From Spirometra erinaceieuropaei (lineage: Eukaryota > Platyhelminthes > Cestoda > Diphyllobothriidea > Diphyllobothriidae), in contig CACRXP010000401.1 in the NCBI GenBank assembly GCA_902702965.1, positions 42,949 to 106,948 on the forward strand: a DNA stretch of 64,000 nucleotides, read 5' to 3'. Shown one piece after another: positions 44,922 through 56,745 of this stretch. How positions within the stretch are numbered: position 1 is the stretch's first letter; every line of letters starts with the position of its first letter. Under the pieces are notes generated by a model that saw only the letters and a list, made by a program, of their open reading frames with translations, had not been told where the DNA came from and searched no databases. A program made the position numbers and the translations under genes.

Positions 44922-45122
44922 GTGGACTTGTTGAACACGCGTAAATAAGCCGGCCATTTGCTCGCAGAACATAATTTTAATTTGTCTTCAAAAGATATAT
45001 ACTTTAGGAATGACCGCCGCGTGGACTTGTTAAATACGCGTAAATAAGCCGGCCATTTTGTGCAGAAAATAAAATTTAAATTTGTCATCCAAAATAGATA
45101 TATGTTAGAGGAATGACCGCCA
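44922..45122 (+). repeat. Tandem duplication of ~100 bp
   Basis: Two adjacent copies: GTGGACTTGTTGAACACGCG and GTGGACTTGTTAAATACGCG start them, both continue TAAATAAGCCGGCCATTT, and both end in GGAATGACCGCC. About 10-15% diverged by eye. Confidence 0.85.
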
Positions 45123-45739
45123 TTCCGAAAGTTAATCAGCAGAAAATTATGCACAGGAAATGAAAACGGATATGGCTTCTGGTTATCATTACGGAACTTG
45201 ACCCCGTCTGCTTCTCAATAGTGTAAAATTTACTAACGACTTTCAACCTGTATCACAGTTAATCGTCGTCTTCAGACTTCACGTGAATTTTAAGGGTGGT
45301 TTAAAGCATAAATCTCCTTAAATTTCCCTACTGAGTATTGAATCTTCTCAAAGGTTAGCATTCGGGAAGGGAGGAGTCCTGGTGTGTAATAATATGTAAT
45401 TATAAGAAATTGTAGATGCATATAACATATTATACCTACTACGATGCCCTCGATCCACCAGACAGCCTTCTAGCAAAGATGTGAACGGGTCTTGCTTTAA
45501 AAGGGCACATGGCGTTTGTTCTCAAGACGAGACTTCTAACCCATAATACACCGATGTTCGGCAGTTTGGGAACAAAAGAAGTTCTCTCATGAATAAATTT
45601 CGCTTGAACATTGTATTCACTCGTTTATTCCCACCATATTTACACTTTTTAAATTTTGTTTGTTATGCAGAGCTGGAAATAATGAAGACAGGTCTACAAA
45701 TGCTCACGACAGTATGCACATATTTGCACATAAGTAAGG
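45123..45739. other. No gene recognised
   Basis: No supported feature. Confidence 0.4.
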
Positions 45740-45930
45740 AGGAAGAAGAGTCGAGCACCGGAACACTGTGTTTATTGTCCTGAGCTTTCAGACTCGTACA
45801 GGAGTCCATCGTCAGAGGTAGTAGCAGCAACCGAGCAAGCGACAGTCATAAGGCATGTAGGCCAATCATCGACCGACGGCGCAAGACTGGAGGTGACTAC
45901 ACAGGACTCTGTACGCCGGCGCCAAATCGA
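45740..45930 (-). ncRNA. Hammerhead-like motif with strong stem II
   Basis: Minus strand: CCT then CTGACGA (45809-45815), which fits CTGANGA. Stem II GGACTC/GAGTCT has six pairs including one wobble, loop CTGTAC. GAAA follows (45786-45789), then GCTC and AGG, which pairs with CCT. The G-C between GAAA and TC would be a one-pair stem III. Downstream GACAATAAACACAGTG parallels other family members, and upstream sequence (TCGATTTGGCGCCGGCGTAC) matches the plus strand at 57206-57225. Confidence 0.7.
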
Positions 45931-46189
45931 TAAATCGATTGACAACACCTCAGCCTTACTTTCAGAACTTTGCACCCGCTACACCCGCCCGTAACCCAAC
46001 CTAACGTAAGACCACAATAGTCGCTAAACAGACATGCAGGCTCTTTTCTTCTAGTCAACTTATGCGCTAGAATCGATGCCTAATATCTGTTCCTTGACAT
46101 CAAAAAGTATTTTTCCCGCATTCTTAGATTTGAACGAATGAAAACGAATACAGAAAAATGCATATCTCTGCCCTAAATTCCAGCGGGGA

Positions 46190-46265
46190 GTTGGTGTGAG
46201 GATTATGGCTAGGGCCCGAGCTGGAATTTTGAGGACTATGGTTAGGGTTAGGGCTAGGAGTGTTA
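46190..46265 (+). repeat. Short degenerate TTAGGG-type tract
   Basis: GGTTAGGGTTAGGGCTAGG preceded by AGGATTATGGCTAGGGCC. A minor interstitial telomere-like patch. Confidence 0.7.
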
Positions 46266-47290
46266 GACCAAGAATAGGGACATCTCTGGAATTTATTTCG
46301 AGGCCACTTACACTACCGGCTTGGATTATCTCGTTTGATGTTTGACGTCTGCACGAATTCCATCCCATGAAATTTAAAAAGTGCATAACACCTTAGTCCC
46401 TTACCCTGATTCTTTGATATATTGCATCTCAGATGTTGGCACTTAAGTAACGGAAGAGTCTTGGAGTAGATTGACTTGTTATTATAATTTTTTCTAAATA
46501 CTAGTAAAACCCACCAAGGAAAACGTATATACTATGGTAATTAATAAACACCAGTAAGCCTATTTTTGCAAATGCAAATAAGTTGCACCGGCTTGTTTTG
46601 ACAGAAGCTGCATGACGCTTCGCGCGAAAAAAGCTGGCTTTAACCCCAGAGAGACATGCACTCGATTGCTTTAGAAGAAAGGAAGCTTATATGAACGAAT
46701 TCGTCCCTCAAATTTCATTGGATGTCGTAATATTTTACCATATTCATCCGATTTTAACTACTTTAGTCCGCAAGCGTGGGCTCAAAAGTACTCAGTATAT
46801 TTCTACAACAAAGTCTGAACACATTTTATTTTCAATAGGATTATGCGCCAGTACTGCTAACTAACGTCTGCTTCTTGACAGCAAAAAGTATTTAAGTTAC
46901 CTTTTTCCGGGAAATTAAAGTTTCGCCCGTTCAGCTACCTATTCACCCTCGAAAAATTGGAAGCATCAATTTTTCCTGCAGTAACTCTAAAAAACGTAAA
47001 GTCATGAGTATGTCTTAGCCAGGCGAATATTGCCACCAGTGACACAGTCTTAATTATATGTAAGGCAGTGGCTCAGCAAATGAGTATCAAGTCTACATTT
47101 AAATGTCTCAGAAATGCATGAAAGCATCACCGCAGCGTGGATCTCGTTTCAAGCTCCAAAGACCCAATAAGAGAGGGCATTCCGTCGGAAGGCTGTAGAG
47201 GCCGACTTCTTCCGTGATTTAACATGGTGACCATAAAGACAATACGCCACAGTAAATTCCAAGGACTGTCTAAGTTCCGCAAATATTCCC
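46266..47290. other. No gene recognised
   Basis: No supported feature. Confidence 0.4.
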
Positions 47291-47329
47291 AAATTACACT
47301 AGAAAAGTCAAGTTGGCAAACACGTGTTT

Positions 47330-47470
47330 TGGTAATTCTTCGTCAGACCAATACAGTTACAGGAAGGAATGAAATTGCACAAAATTTACAGTGTTCATAG
47401 GTGGCTCAAGGGCTATTAAGTCATTAACACTCATCTTCCCCACGCCGTCAGCATGGCGAGGTCGGCGGGT
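47330..47470. repeat. Repeat shared with 63285-63415, flanking PLE endonuclease
   Basis: TACAGTTACAGGAAGGAATG, then GGCTATTAAGTCATTAACAC and CCCACGCCGTCAGCATGGCG match AACAGTTACATAGAAGTTG, GGCTATTAACACTCATCG and CCCACGCCACTCGCATGGCG in the later locus. Here it lies just beyond the 3' end of the minus-strand PLE fragment and may be that element's 3' untranslated region. Confidence 0.65.
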
Positions 47471-47484
47471 TTTCGTCCTCAGAA

Positions 47485-47945
47485 CTAGGGGAGCGGGGTA
47501 AGAGTCTTTGAATGATGCTGTTTGATTGAGTACACGGAGTACCCATCATTGTAATTAGGGATTTGAGGCGGCATGTCGTCATCACTTGAGGTTGGCATTG
47601 GCCACGGTAGAGAGAGCGCTTGTGTCAGGGTTTTCTGACAGCATAACACTGCATTCGCTAGCCGTATAGTCACTGCCTCGGCCGTTGCTAGTATCCGCTG
47701 GCGTTGGCCTTTAGAAAAGCTTGCTGGTGTCCGGTAGACAACCTGAACTGCTTCCTTGGCATCAATTCAGTGATTCGTATCGATTAAATGTGAGAGAATA
47801 GAACTCGAAATCGATCGGGTTTCACCTCCGTCTAACCAGACGGGCACATGTTCACGAACCCCTTTATCAGGCGTCTCGTTGTACGGCCAATGTATCCCGC
47901 TCCACAATGCGCATTGATAAAGCTCTCATAGGGGTACTAGCTATC
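47485..47945 (-). pseudogene. PLE GIY-YIG endonuclease fragment, minus strand
   Basis: Minus-strand translation starts AHCGAGYIGRTTRRLIKGF, shifts frame, and resumes as AKEAVQVVYRTPASFSKGQR, RILATAEAVTIRLANAVLCC and LTQALSLPWPMP. This matches the plus-strand copies at 41-42 kb over the whole fragment, so it is the same PLE lineage. At least one frameshift near 47865 and a stop in the middle make it non-functional. It lies head to head with the RT fragment that starts 55 bases away on the other strand. Confidence 0.8.
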
Positions 47946-47997
47946 GATCCTAAGTTTTGAATTGCAGGGTGGATGACGAAACGACTAGAGCTATAAA

Positions 47998-48478
47998 TCC
48001 AGTTTGAGAGTCAATTTAGTCAGACTGCAGATCTAAAACCTAGTGATCCAGGAGAAGTTGATTATCTTAAGTCGACTCTGGCTAACTGCTGTCAACAGTA
48101 TCCAAGGGAGTCTCCGATAAACAAGGGTCCCTTGACAAGAACTCATATCGATAGCCTTGGGGAACTCCGCAAAAACAAAGACATAGTGCTTACCAGACCG
48201 GATAAGGATTCAGGAGTAGTATTAATGAGTAGAACGGATTATGTGACAAAACTAGAGGAAATACTGTTGGATCGTCCCACGTTTTCGAAATCTGAGAAAG
48301 ATGCGGAGCACACAGAGGCTGTCGAGGGTCAGTTGACGGTTATTCTCAAAGATCTCTTCATAGAAGGTCATGTTTCTAGTAAAGAGTATGAACGACTGAG
48401 GCCGGTGGGCAATTGGTATTTTGATTTCTGCTTTTCCAAAGCTTATGTCTACTTATTTCTGCCGAGGTTGTTGTTTTA
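47998..48478 (+). pseudogene. PLE reverse transcriptase, N-terminal fragment
   Basis: Open from the stop near 47995 to 48478. Before the strong motif it reads SDPGEVDYLKSTLANCCQQY. The diagnostic block is NKDIVLTRPDKDSGVVLM, the PLE RT region that precedes the fingers (family pattern RPDKGxGVV). It continues DYVTKLEEILLD and EYERLRPVGN, then loses similarity at about 48410 where family members continue with a LYGLPKVHK-type motif. The catalytic palm motifs are missing, so this is a truncated element. Length is about 160 codons against several hundred for a full PLE protein. Confidence 0.85.
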
Positions 48479-48479
48479 A

Positions 48480-51415
48480 AACCCTCCCGTTACTTGTTTG
48501 GCAAGCTGTAAAGCGCAAGTACGAACACTTAGAAAATTCCCAAAGATGTACTCACTGTTCAGTTTTTATCTTAGTGGCAAAACTTTAGAAACACGATTCG
48601 CGGATAGTTAGGATATGTCCTAGAACCTGATTTTTGTCCTTTTATTGCGTGTACTGCGGTCTTATTGAGGGAATACCTTCCCACTGTGAATAACTGTTCA
48701 GATTCATCAAACGCCAGCATCTGTATAAGTCATAATCACACGTGGACCGGATCTATCTGTTATCCTCCGAAGTCTTAATGGTTAAGTGCAAAATCTGCGT
48801 AAGACAGTCCGATGCTGGTTGGGTTCTGTGTTTCGAAGCTGCAAAGGCATACCAGCCAAAAATGCCACTTCCTCCAAAATAAAGTAGATTCATTTCATTG
48901 CCACCTCACCCACGTACTTAGATCTTCTCTGGCCGCAGTCAGCACCTTTTCCGGCCTGGCCAGGAAGCCACTGCGAATGATTCAAATTCACGCCGGAGTT
49001 GACTCATTGGCATTCACGGAGCACTGACTGACGCAGTTGGACTCCCACGGCAGGAAGTCGGTGTCTAGCCAAGCTTATTTTGCAGGACTGAGGAAAACTA
49101 GACAGACCAAATGTCGTAGGTGATAAAATGATTTTGGGAACCGGATTTAAGTCGTAATGAGCAGACTGATGACCATGGCTGATGTCATGAAACAGGTCGG
49201 CCAAAATGTGCGTCCAGAAGAGGCAGTTGAATGTTTAAGAGGTGTTTTAGAATGACCGATGGCACCTAACTCTTTGTGGCAATCCGCCTCCCGCAGGCGT
49301 CAGAGAGGCCTCTCACCCTTGCGCCGTCGATGCACCTAACTTCCCCTGTCAATTGATTGCTTGGTCTACGCGTAATTCGACACCGGCGGAGCGAACGCTC
49401 AAGGCCAATCACAGCTGCTCCCCCCACTGATTGGCTGCCGATGTACAGGCCAAAGGCACAAGCACGCACATCGCATCGGGACCACAGCCTCATTTGCAGA
49501 CAATCGCCCTTGCGCACTGAGCTGCGTGTACACTCATTCACTCACCTCAGTAAAACTTGTCCAATAATCCTCTTTTGCCCTGTCCTATGACCCGGAAACC
49601 TTTAAGATTTCGACCTATTACAACTGGACGCCTTTCTGCTGCTGCCGCGCAACGACCAGACTTGGATATTATTAGTCGTACTTGGGACTATCTAGGACGC
49701 AAAAGGGCAACAGTAGTGTATAGGACCGCACGTAGTTGGCAACTACAATATATACATTAAAATTCAGTGTGATTGTAAACATCACCTACTTCTACCGTTC
49801 CCTATCGTTGAAAGTTCATTGACTTCCTTGCTGGATGCAAACTTACCAGCAGCTGTTTAGTTGGGTTCCGTTATTTTCTGACAATTGATTTTCGCACATT
49901 TTTAAATTATCGAGCTCAATTTCACTGCTTTACGGCAGCTAACGATAAGATGCTTGGCTGAAATCAAATTTATTTTTTGTTTATTTGCACTCCGCCTGCA
50001 GTCCGTCCTGCGTGTTGCCCCACCCGTAAAACCCCCTATACCACTAGTCAATTGATGACGCGATCCACAGGCTGCCTCAAAATCAGTCCTCTGGTGTTTC
50101 TGCTTTATGTTCAATACCTCAAGGCCGTTTTTATCCTACTGTGAAACCAACTAGACGTTTGGAAGAAGGACAAAATAGTTAATGAAGGAACAATGAACGT
50201 AAACAGTAAATGTTGAGTGAGAACATATGAAGGTGTTCTTAAACGTGAAAGCTGCATTTGCTATTAAAATGAGCGTCAGGTTGGCAAAACTTGTAGTTAA
50301 ATAAAACAATACGTTTTGAGGAAGGAGTTGCTCAACAACCCACCTTTAACACAAAGACCCGCACCGCATACGGTCCTCAGACCCCCAATTGATGCAAAAA
50401 TCGGCCAATCAAAGGCCTGTTATCCCAGTAAGTCAATTTACTTCCTGTTCAGTTTCGCACATTACAGTTTTGACAGTGCAAGGCTGATCAAACTCTCCGA
50501 AGCATAAACAATATAATTAATCAATTCGAACTTGATGTTCTGTCTTCTAAACTACAAATGTTTCATTTGGTGAGTTCGGTTGGACGTGCAAGCTTGTCCT
50601 TATATGAGTTAGAGAAGGTATTTTGGCAGAGTGGGTAACTGAAGATGGCGGCCGCGCTTAATAATAAAGCCACTCAGCACACGGGCTTTGATTTCTCTTT
50701 TTATTTCCATTATACGCTTGTGCGGGACATTCCTTTCAGTACAAGGAATAACTAAGAAGGGATAAAAGACCTGGGTAGCCCTCTACACAAACCTCTGCTT
50801 CCTGAGCGATGCATGCTGAGCTAACCGACCCACCATTGCGTCGCGGGCTCGCCGTCCTTTCGGTACCAATCGAGAAGACTTACTTGCATGCAAGTAACAC
50901 TCCGTTGACTTCATTGCACGATGAGACATCCCATTTCCGTTTAGTCTACCGGTTCTTTCTGAACTCATGACAGTCCTTTGCGCGGCAACAGCCAATGAGG
51001 GCAGAAGGAATTCTGGCAAGCAGCAGAATCATTTCCTGCTGGACGACTAGGCTGTGACTGACTGACTGCGTCCAACAATTATGAAACGGAAACTGCGCTG
51101 CAATCTGCCTTGTCTCTGCTGTCGCCGCTGCTGATAATAATAATAATCCCCCTGCACGGCCACCTGAGAGGACACTTGATGGACCTTCGAAACAGAGCGC
51201 GGTGAACATGTCACTTCCTGATGCCGCTGTCTCATGTACCTCCTAGGCATGTTTACAAAAAAAACCCACCAGAGACAGTTGCGGCTTAGGTATAGTGATT
51301 TTCGTAAGCTCTAGCGCTGAACCTGGTGCAAGCTGAACACATGAATAAGTGGTCCCGCATTGCAGATGTCTCGGCGCTAAATTCCATGTATTGCACCCAT
51401 TCCCGTGTCCCGTTC
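48480..51415. other. No gene recognised
   Basis: No supported coding feature. Frames at 49266-49590 and 50946-51250 overlap on both strands with no family signature. Minor simple repeats: ATAATAATAATAAT at 51134-51147, GACTGACTGACTG near 51055. Confidence 0.4.
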
Positions 51416-51423
51416 TGACTTTG

Positions 51424-51446
51424 GCCCTAGCCCCAACCCTAACCTC
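51424..51446 (-). repeat. Very short CCCTAA-type patch
   Basis: GGCCCTAGCCCCAACCCTAACC. Two to three degenerate units, with a further patch at 52060-52105 (AACCCTAACTCCCC). Confidence 0.5.
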
Positions 51447-53339
51447 CTGACTTGAACATTAGTAGTATTGGCTAGGGTGGCATCGTGGTTTTAACTATTG
51501 CGATATTGGTGGCCCCGACGTGATCACAATTGCCAGATTTGATTGTAACCGACCGACATTGCGCGCGATTGTTATACGTGGCTGCGTTAACGCATCACGA
51601 ACCTTCTTTCTCGTCTTTAACTTAAATTCCTGCGCCACCTGCTGCGAATACGACATGGGGAATTCGGTACCAAGGTCCTGCCGCGAAACAAAATGTAGGT
51701 TACCAGATCAACCTCAGTCCTTCTTATCTTGATCATGGTTTCGTTTGAATCCGCAGAGCAGTCCCGCAATTAGTGCCAGTATCCAGCATCTTGCGTCTTC
51801 CATCAGCGTTAACTCTCCATTCTAAACAACACCGCCGACACGGCATACGGATTTGCCGTCGACATGCACCAAAACTGCCGACTTTCTCCAATCCCACCTT
51901 CAGCCTGGATCATTTATGCCGACCGCAGTCGCGCACGCTGTGCACAGTATTACCGTTAGTTCGTCTCTCATCCACTCGAACTATTTTTCCTACGTTCGGC
52001 TATTCTCCCGAACTTCGACCTGACTAGGGTCACCTCATGGCTTCAGCTGTTGGTGTATCCAAGCCCCAACTCTACCACGAATCCCAACCCTAACTCCCCA
52101 GAGTTTTAGCGCTAGGTTATCTGCAATACAGAGGATACCTATCCCTGTACCACACTGTAGATTAAAATCGATTGCTTCCCACCAGCCCTCAACCCACTAC
52201 CCTAGGCGTTAAATTAAATCGCGTATTCTCCTTTAGGACCTTTCGATGTAAGAGAGGAACGAAATCCTTCATTTCCGGATACAGTACTGAAATAGCTTCT
52301 GGGCAAAATCGCCTGATTGACGATAAGGGTAAAATGTGAGGAGACGCCACATCCTACTTTATTCTCCCGTGTTTAGAAAATTGTGGGGAAAACTGCGAAA
52401 GCAACATAGTTATCGGCAGATGCTGATCAACCCTGCAGACGGAAGCTACAACAAATGCACTCCTTTCGATGTTTGCAATGTGTCCGTATCAGGTTGGAAG
52501 GGCTGGCAATCATAGCGGACAGTTTGGTAGACAGTACAGCCTGAATCTCGTAGGAAGCAGCTCCCATCCGGCGTTCTGAGAAGTGCTGCGTTGATGCGCT
52601 GGGAACCGCCCCGATGGGCAACAAGAACCGATGTGGGCAGTCTACTTTCTTCCCCCAACTGCCGTGACTCTGTGTGCGTGAGAGAGAGAGAGCGCTGATT
52701 CATCTGTGTGGAGGTGGGAAGAACTGTTTCGCAGCACCTCCAATCCCATCCCTAGTCGCCCTGGTTTACTTCCGCCACTGGATATGATGACTGTGGGAAC
52801 TGGGTTCGGGATGCCTGTTGCGCAAATCTCCGTCACCAGAATTCTATCCAAACACGAGTCAGCAACGCCCCCTTGAGGCTGGCGAGAAGCATTTTTTTCT
52901 GGGCGGACGGATGTAGGTGTGTTCCTGCGGACTGCCCGAAGTCGTAATAGGGTCAGCCGCTTTTTTCTTATATATTCAGATAAGAATGAACTCCCAGATG
53001 TCGCCAGAATTCACCCAGAAAAAAGGTTTTCAGGAATTTTAGTCCTTCATTTTTGTTAAGTGCATTTTAGGTGCTTGATGTTGGGCTTTTCTAGTGATAG
53101 ATCTACACAAGTATATTACTAATCCGTTTTTGCAACAATATTTCCCAGATAAAGCTTATTTGACTGGTGTGCTGAAATGGCCGAGTTGAATTGTTTGCCT
53201 GTATCCATCGCTTTTGTACAGAGCATTATTTGACTTACATTTTGAAGGACATGTGAAAAAATAATTATTGACTACTCAAATGCATATGCGTAGACGGATA
53301 CGACTACATATATCGATGACGAGTTGGCTAAGTTATCAT
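51447..53339. other. No gene recognised
   Basis: GC content is somewhat higher than in flanking DNA and overlapping frames occur on both strands, but there is no signature. A (GA)n tract is at about 52679-52692. Confidence 0.4.
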
Positions 53340-53458
53340 ATATCATGCGCCGACGTGCGATTGCTGGTTGGACTCGAGAGAGAGCCCGTAAGGTATAACG
53401 AGACGAGCGATTTCCGTAAGAACGGTCGATGTGTGCCTCTCCACAAAACTACCTATAT
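53340..53458 (+). repeat. SINE 3' fragment (family S1b)
   Basis: GGTTGGACTCGAGAGAGAGC, AGCCCGTAAGGTATAACGAG, TTTCCGTAAGAACGGTCGAT: the distal block of S1b, as at 30390-30465. The tRNA-like head is absent. Confidence 0.6.
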
Positions 53459-53562
53459 GGACGGTTAAAATAATACGGGCAAGAATCTACTAAAAGGTCG
53501 GACGATATCTATGTGAACTCTGCGAATTTTAATCCATAAAAATGTTCCTATTTTTTCAGAGT

Positions 53563-53929
53563 ATTGCTTCGTACTCTAAACGTATTCCCCCATTTAAGAA
53601 GTCTAGTGAGACCCATGCCTTGGCAAATGCGGTTAAATGTTGGCTGGCCATCGAAGCAAGTGGCGGTATTAACATGAGGCAATAGATACATTGGAGGCTA
53701 AGCTCGAACGTGTGGTGGATAAGAGGGGCTTTGCACCAATTTTGGTGCATCGAAAGTTGCTTTTGAAATCTGTGTACTCTGAGATTGTGGCTAATCTGGT
53801 GAGTGTTCGTTCACTAAGCGTGCAGAAATCTTCAGTTGCTACAGGAGCAGATTCACTCTTATGCCCCCACATCCATTGTAGAAATTTGCTGATTGTTTAT
53901 GCGAAACGAGGCAAAGCCTGGCTAAAATA
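53563..53929 (+). pseudogene. Unidentified coding-like segment, one frameshift
   Basis: Following a pyrimidine-rich acceptor-like TATTTTTTCAG, one frame reads SIASYSKRIPPFKKSSETHA and on through LANAVKCWLAIEASGGINMR to a stop near 53683. The next frame takes over with DTLEAKLERVVDKRGFAPIL and VHRKLLLKSVYSEIVANL. A donor-like CTGGTGAGTG lies at about 53797-53806. Amino-acid composition and absence of stops on each side of the shift look like coding, but I recognise no family. It could be a decayed exon, an exon with a sequence error, or chance. It abuts a fold-back element remnant at 53930. Confidence 0.35.
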
Positions 53930-54522
53930 GATAATTTTTCGGGTCGAGTTCAAAACAAATGGAAAATTAAAAAACCTTTTATGATCCAAAAACACATATC
54001 TTCGAGTATAAGATTTGCAGAAGGCATATTTTTTTACGAAATGAGTGTAAGAAATAATTTTTCTTATAAGATCTTATTTTGTAGCCGCACCCGTTAGGGG
54101 TTTGTGTCAGGGGTTAGGGTTAGGGGTTGGCGTTGGGGGTAAGAGTTAGGGATTAGTGTTAAACCCCCTTTTACCACCGTTCCCTCATGGCAGGCCACTG
54201 GGGCTTGTCTATTGCAGGTGCGGCTATGAAATAAGATCTGACCGCCCATTTAAATGTTTTCCATGAAAAACACTTCAACTTATAAGGGCGTTGCAAATCA
54301 ATAGAACAATCTGCACTACGTAAGTAGCCATCATTCAACAAGTATAATTTTTGCAGACACCCGGGAAGAAACTCGTGCAAAAGGTGGAAGTTGGACGTGA
54401 CTGAAATATCTTGGGATTATGTTGCATAGAAACTAATTCTACGACCATGCCAACGTAATTCTTTCTACTCGAAAGCCCATTTGGAAAATTGGGTAAGCAT
54501 TTTATGAAATATGCCAAGTACT
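53930..54522. mobile_element. Fold-back element E, right part, interrupted by element M
   Basis: Centre and right arm of the E family: ATCTTCGAGTATAAGATTTG, TATAAGGGCGTTGCAAATCA, ending near AGCATTTTATGAAATATGCC. Element M sits inside it at 54063-54243. Another, near-complete, E copy starts at 54698. Confidence 0.65.
54063..54243. mobile_element. Element M (telomere-repeat core), nested copy c
   Basis: Ends AAGATCTTATTTTGTAGCCG and GGCTATGAAATAAGATCTGACC mirror one another (about 20 bases each). The core is TTAGGG-type (GTTAGGGTTAGGGGTTGG) and the subterminal block CCACTGGGGCTTGTCTATTG is the inverse of that in copies d and e. Its insertion in a fold-back element shows that M was mobile after E. 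Confidence 0.8.
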
Positions 54523-54697
54523 TCAAATATATTAAATGCGCACAGTTCACCCTTTTACCCAATCGCAAAGTGACTCAGGACAGAGTAGATCCATGCAGTC
54601 TCTTAGGACACTAATCAATTCACCGAGCTCATGTGAAAGCGGAATCTCAGTAAGAAAACGACGTTATACTTGGATGTCCGGCATTTGTGCGCTAGGA

Positions 54698-55677
54698 CGC
54701 GGTTATGCGCTAACTCGTGAAATGTTAACCGACATTCTGAAACGCGCTTTCGACTCGAGAAGACTATTTAACTAGGGTTGTAAAATTAGTCATCATACAG
54801 TGCAGTAACCTTGGGATGTCAGCTTTCGGGCGAATTTTTTCTCGGCCGCAAGCAAAAATCACACTGTAAAAAATTACTATTTAATTATTATGGATTTTTT
54901 CACTGAATTCCAATGCTTTTAAAAATTCAACTGTATTTTATAGAAAACATTCTTAAAAGTAATTTTTCTTTCACTCATTTTTCAGAAAATCATATTTTCT
55001 TACGATTCTTTAGTCAAGTGATGGGTGTAATTCCATTTTCAAGAAATCTGTAATTATGAGATTTGTTACTAAGGTGAAATAGCCGTTCATAAAACATCAT
55101 GTCTCTGCATTTGCTGACGTGGCTTGTAAATTTTACAGTATGGCACAAATCAACTGCTAAATTTTATGAACCCCATATGGTCTTCTCTTAGTACTGCGAG
55201 AAATATACGGTTTTTCTTACGCAGAAAATATATGGCTTGTAGTTTGGGAACCCTGAATGCAAGTTAAACGGCAGGTCGGATTCATAATTATTCGGGAAGT
55301 GGAAACGTTTTTAAAACTGAATCATACCCTTTCTTCGAGTATGAAATTGGACGAAGACGAAATTTTACACCAAATGAGCAAAGAATAAATATACTTATGC
55401 GTTGTTTTTTACGAAATATAGTTGAATTTTTAAGGGCATCTGAAACCAATTTAAAAATTTCACAATAATTAAATATTTATTTTTTACAGTGGGGTTTTTG
55501 CATGCAGACGAAAAGAAGTTCGTTCGAAAGCAGACATTCCAAGGTCATTGAATTATTATAGACTTGCGCTGCATGATGATTAATTTTACAACTCTACTTA
55601 AATAATCTTTACGAGTCGAAAACTACTTTAGAATTTCGGTTAACATTTAATGAGTTAGCCCACCTACTGTACTTCCT
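54698..55677. mobile_element. Fold-back element E, subfamily A, near full length
   Basis: Left TATGCGCTAACTCGTGAAAT and TTCTGAAACGCGCTTTCGAC, right CATTTAATGAGTTAGCCCAC and CTACTGTA. Internal hairpin pairs include GTAATTCCATTTTCAAG against TTTTTAAAACTGAATC. No coding. Confidence 0.8.
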
Positions 55678-55699
55678 TCACTGAGACGGTATAATATCT

Positions 55700-56745
55700 A
55701 TCCTGTGAGATTGTCAGGTAACTGTTTTCTGCTGTACATGGAATGTTCGCTTCAGAATTGATGGTCAGTTTTGCCACCAGATAGACGGATTAGCGGTGGG
55801 ATTACCCCCTGGACTCGTGCTAGTCGACTGCTCCAAAGCAAAATTTAAAAAAGAACCAACTTTCTTCGGTTATAAAGAATTTTGGTCGCTACGCTCGGTA
55901 TTTTAATAAAGCCATTGTAGCAGCGGACTAGAAACCCGAATTGGACACTCCTGGATAAAGCGAATGAAGGTCACCACTCCTCTTTGGAAAAAGAAGACAG
56001 ACGTGCGCTCTTTTCTTGACGCTATGGTTAGCAGAACGCCCAATATAATTATTCGTAGAAGCGTATTTTAAACAAAACATAGGCAGGGCAATACGCATAT
56101 TTTTGCAGTTTCATCTCTCCAAGGCCAAGAACAAAGCTTGACCCGCTGCCTAAACAATCGAGCTAGAAAAATATGCTCGGGATACGTAGGAGAAGAAATA
56201 ATTGTTCATTCAGCACGAGCTACTAGAGAGTATTTCATTCAAAAATGGGATCAACATGTAGATGGAAGAATGTACGCTAAAAAGGACATGTCGACGGCTG
56301 GACAAAAGGATTTATTCCTTGCATTGCCGTTTTGGGGGAAGCCGGTCGAAGAATTCCAACAACTTCGCCAGCGGCCGCGATAAGATTAATTTTCTTCGAC
56401 CGATCCACTTCTTCGCCTTGGGGGTGCGAATAATCTGCCCTTTCTGATATGTCCTATCTGAATTTAGACCTTCACTTGCCTCCTACGAAGGATATTTTGC
56501 TCGAACGACTAAACACCTATCCAAGTAGATGCGAGAACACCATCCGACCTGGCCAGACCAAAACATGGAACAATTTGTCTCCAGCGCAACTGCAGTACAG
56601 TTGGCTAAAAAAGCCACCGAGTGGACGTCGCCCACGCATTTTTAGTCTCCCACGAGGTGTCGGCGAGAAATCGAATTCATGAGCCAGCAGATATTTTCGA
56701 AGGCAGAGACAGACTGTCAAGCAACCCAACTTTGTGCGTACGCTT
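55700..56745 (+). pseudogene. PLE remnant: RT motif region, connector and degraded endonuclease
   Basis: Three pieces of one PLE in the right order. First, 55735-55860 encodes NVRFRIDGQFCHQIDGLAVG and PPGLVLVD, matching the RT palm segment with the QxDGxxMGSPLGPxLA pattern (here altered). Second, 56110-56400 encodes SLTRCLNNRARKIC and DLFLALPFWGKPVEEFQQLR, the thumb-to-endonuclease connector. Third, 56465-56690 aligns by nucleotide with the GIY-YIG start at 41010 (tgc...aggatattttgctcgaacgac) but is out of frame. The YxDD region between the first two pieces is not recognisable. Clearly dead. Confidence 0.75.

Noticed and set aside
54069..54241. 8-bp target duplications ([AG]GATCTTA) around element M
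   Set aside because: Copies at 61.9 and 62.5 kb share bases beyond the 8-mer on each side (GGTCGG to the left, TTACC to the right), so the 8-mers are part of the element ends.
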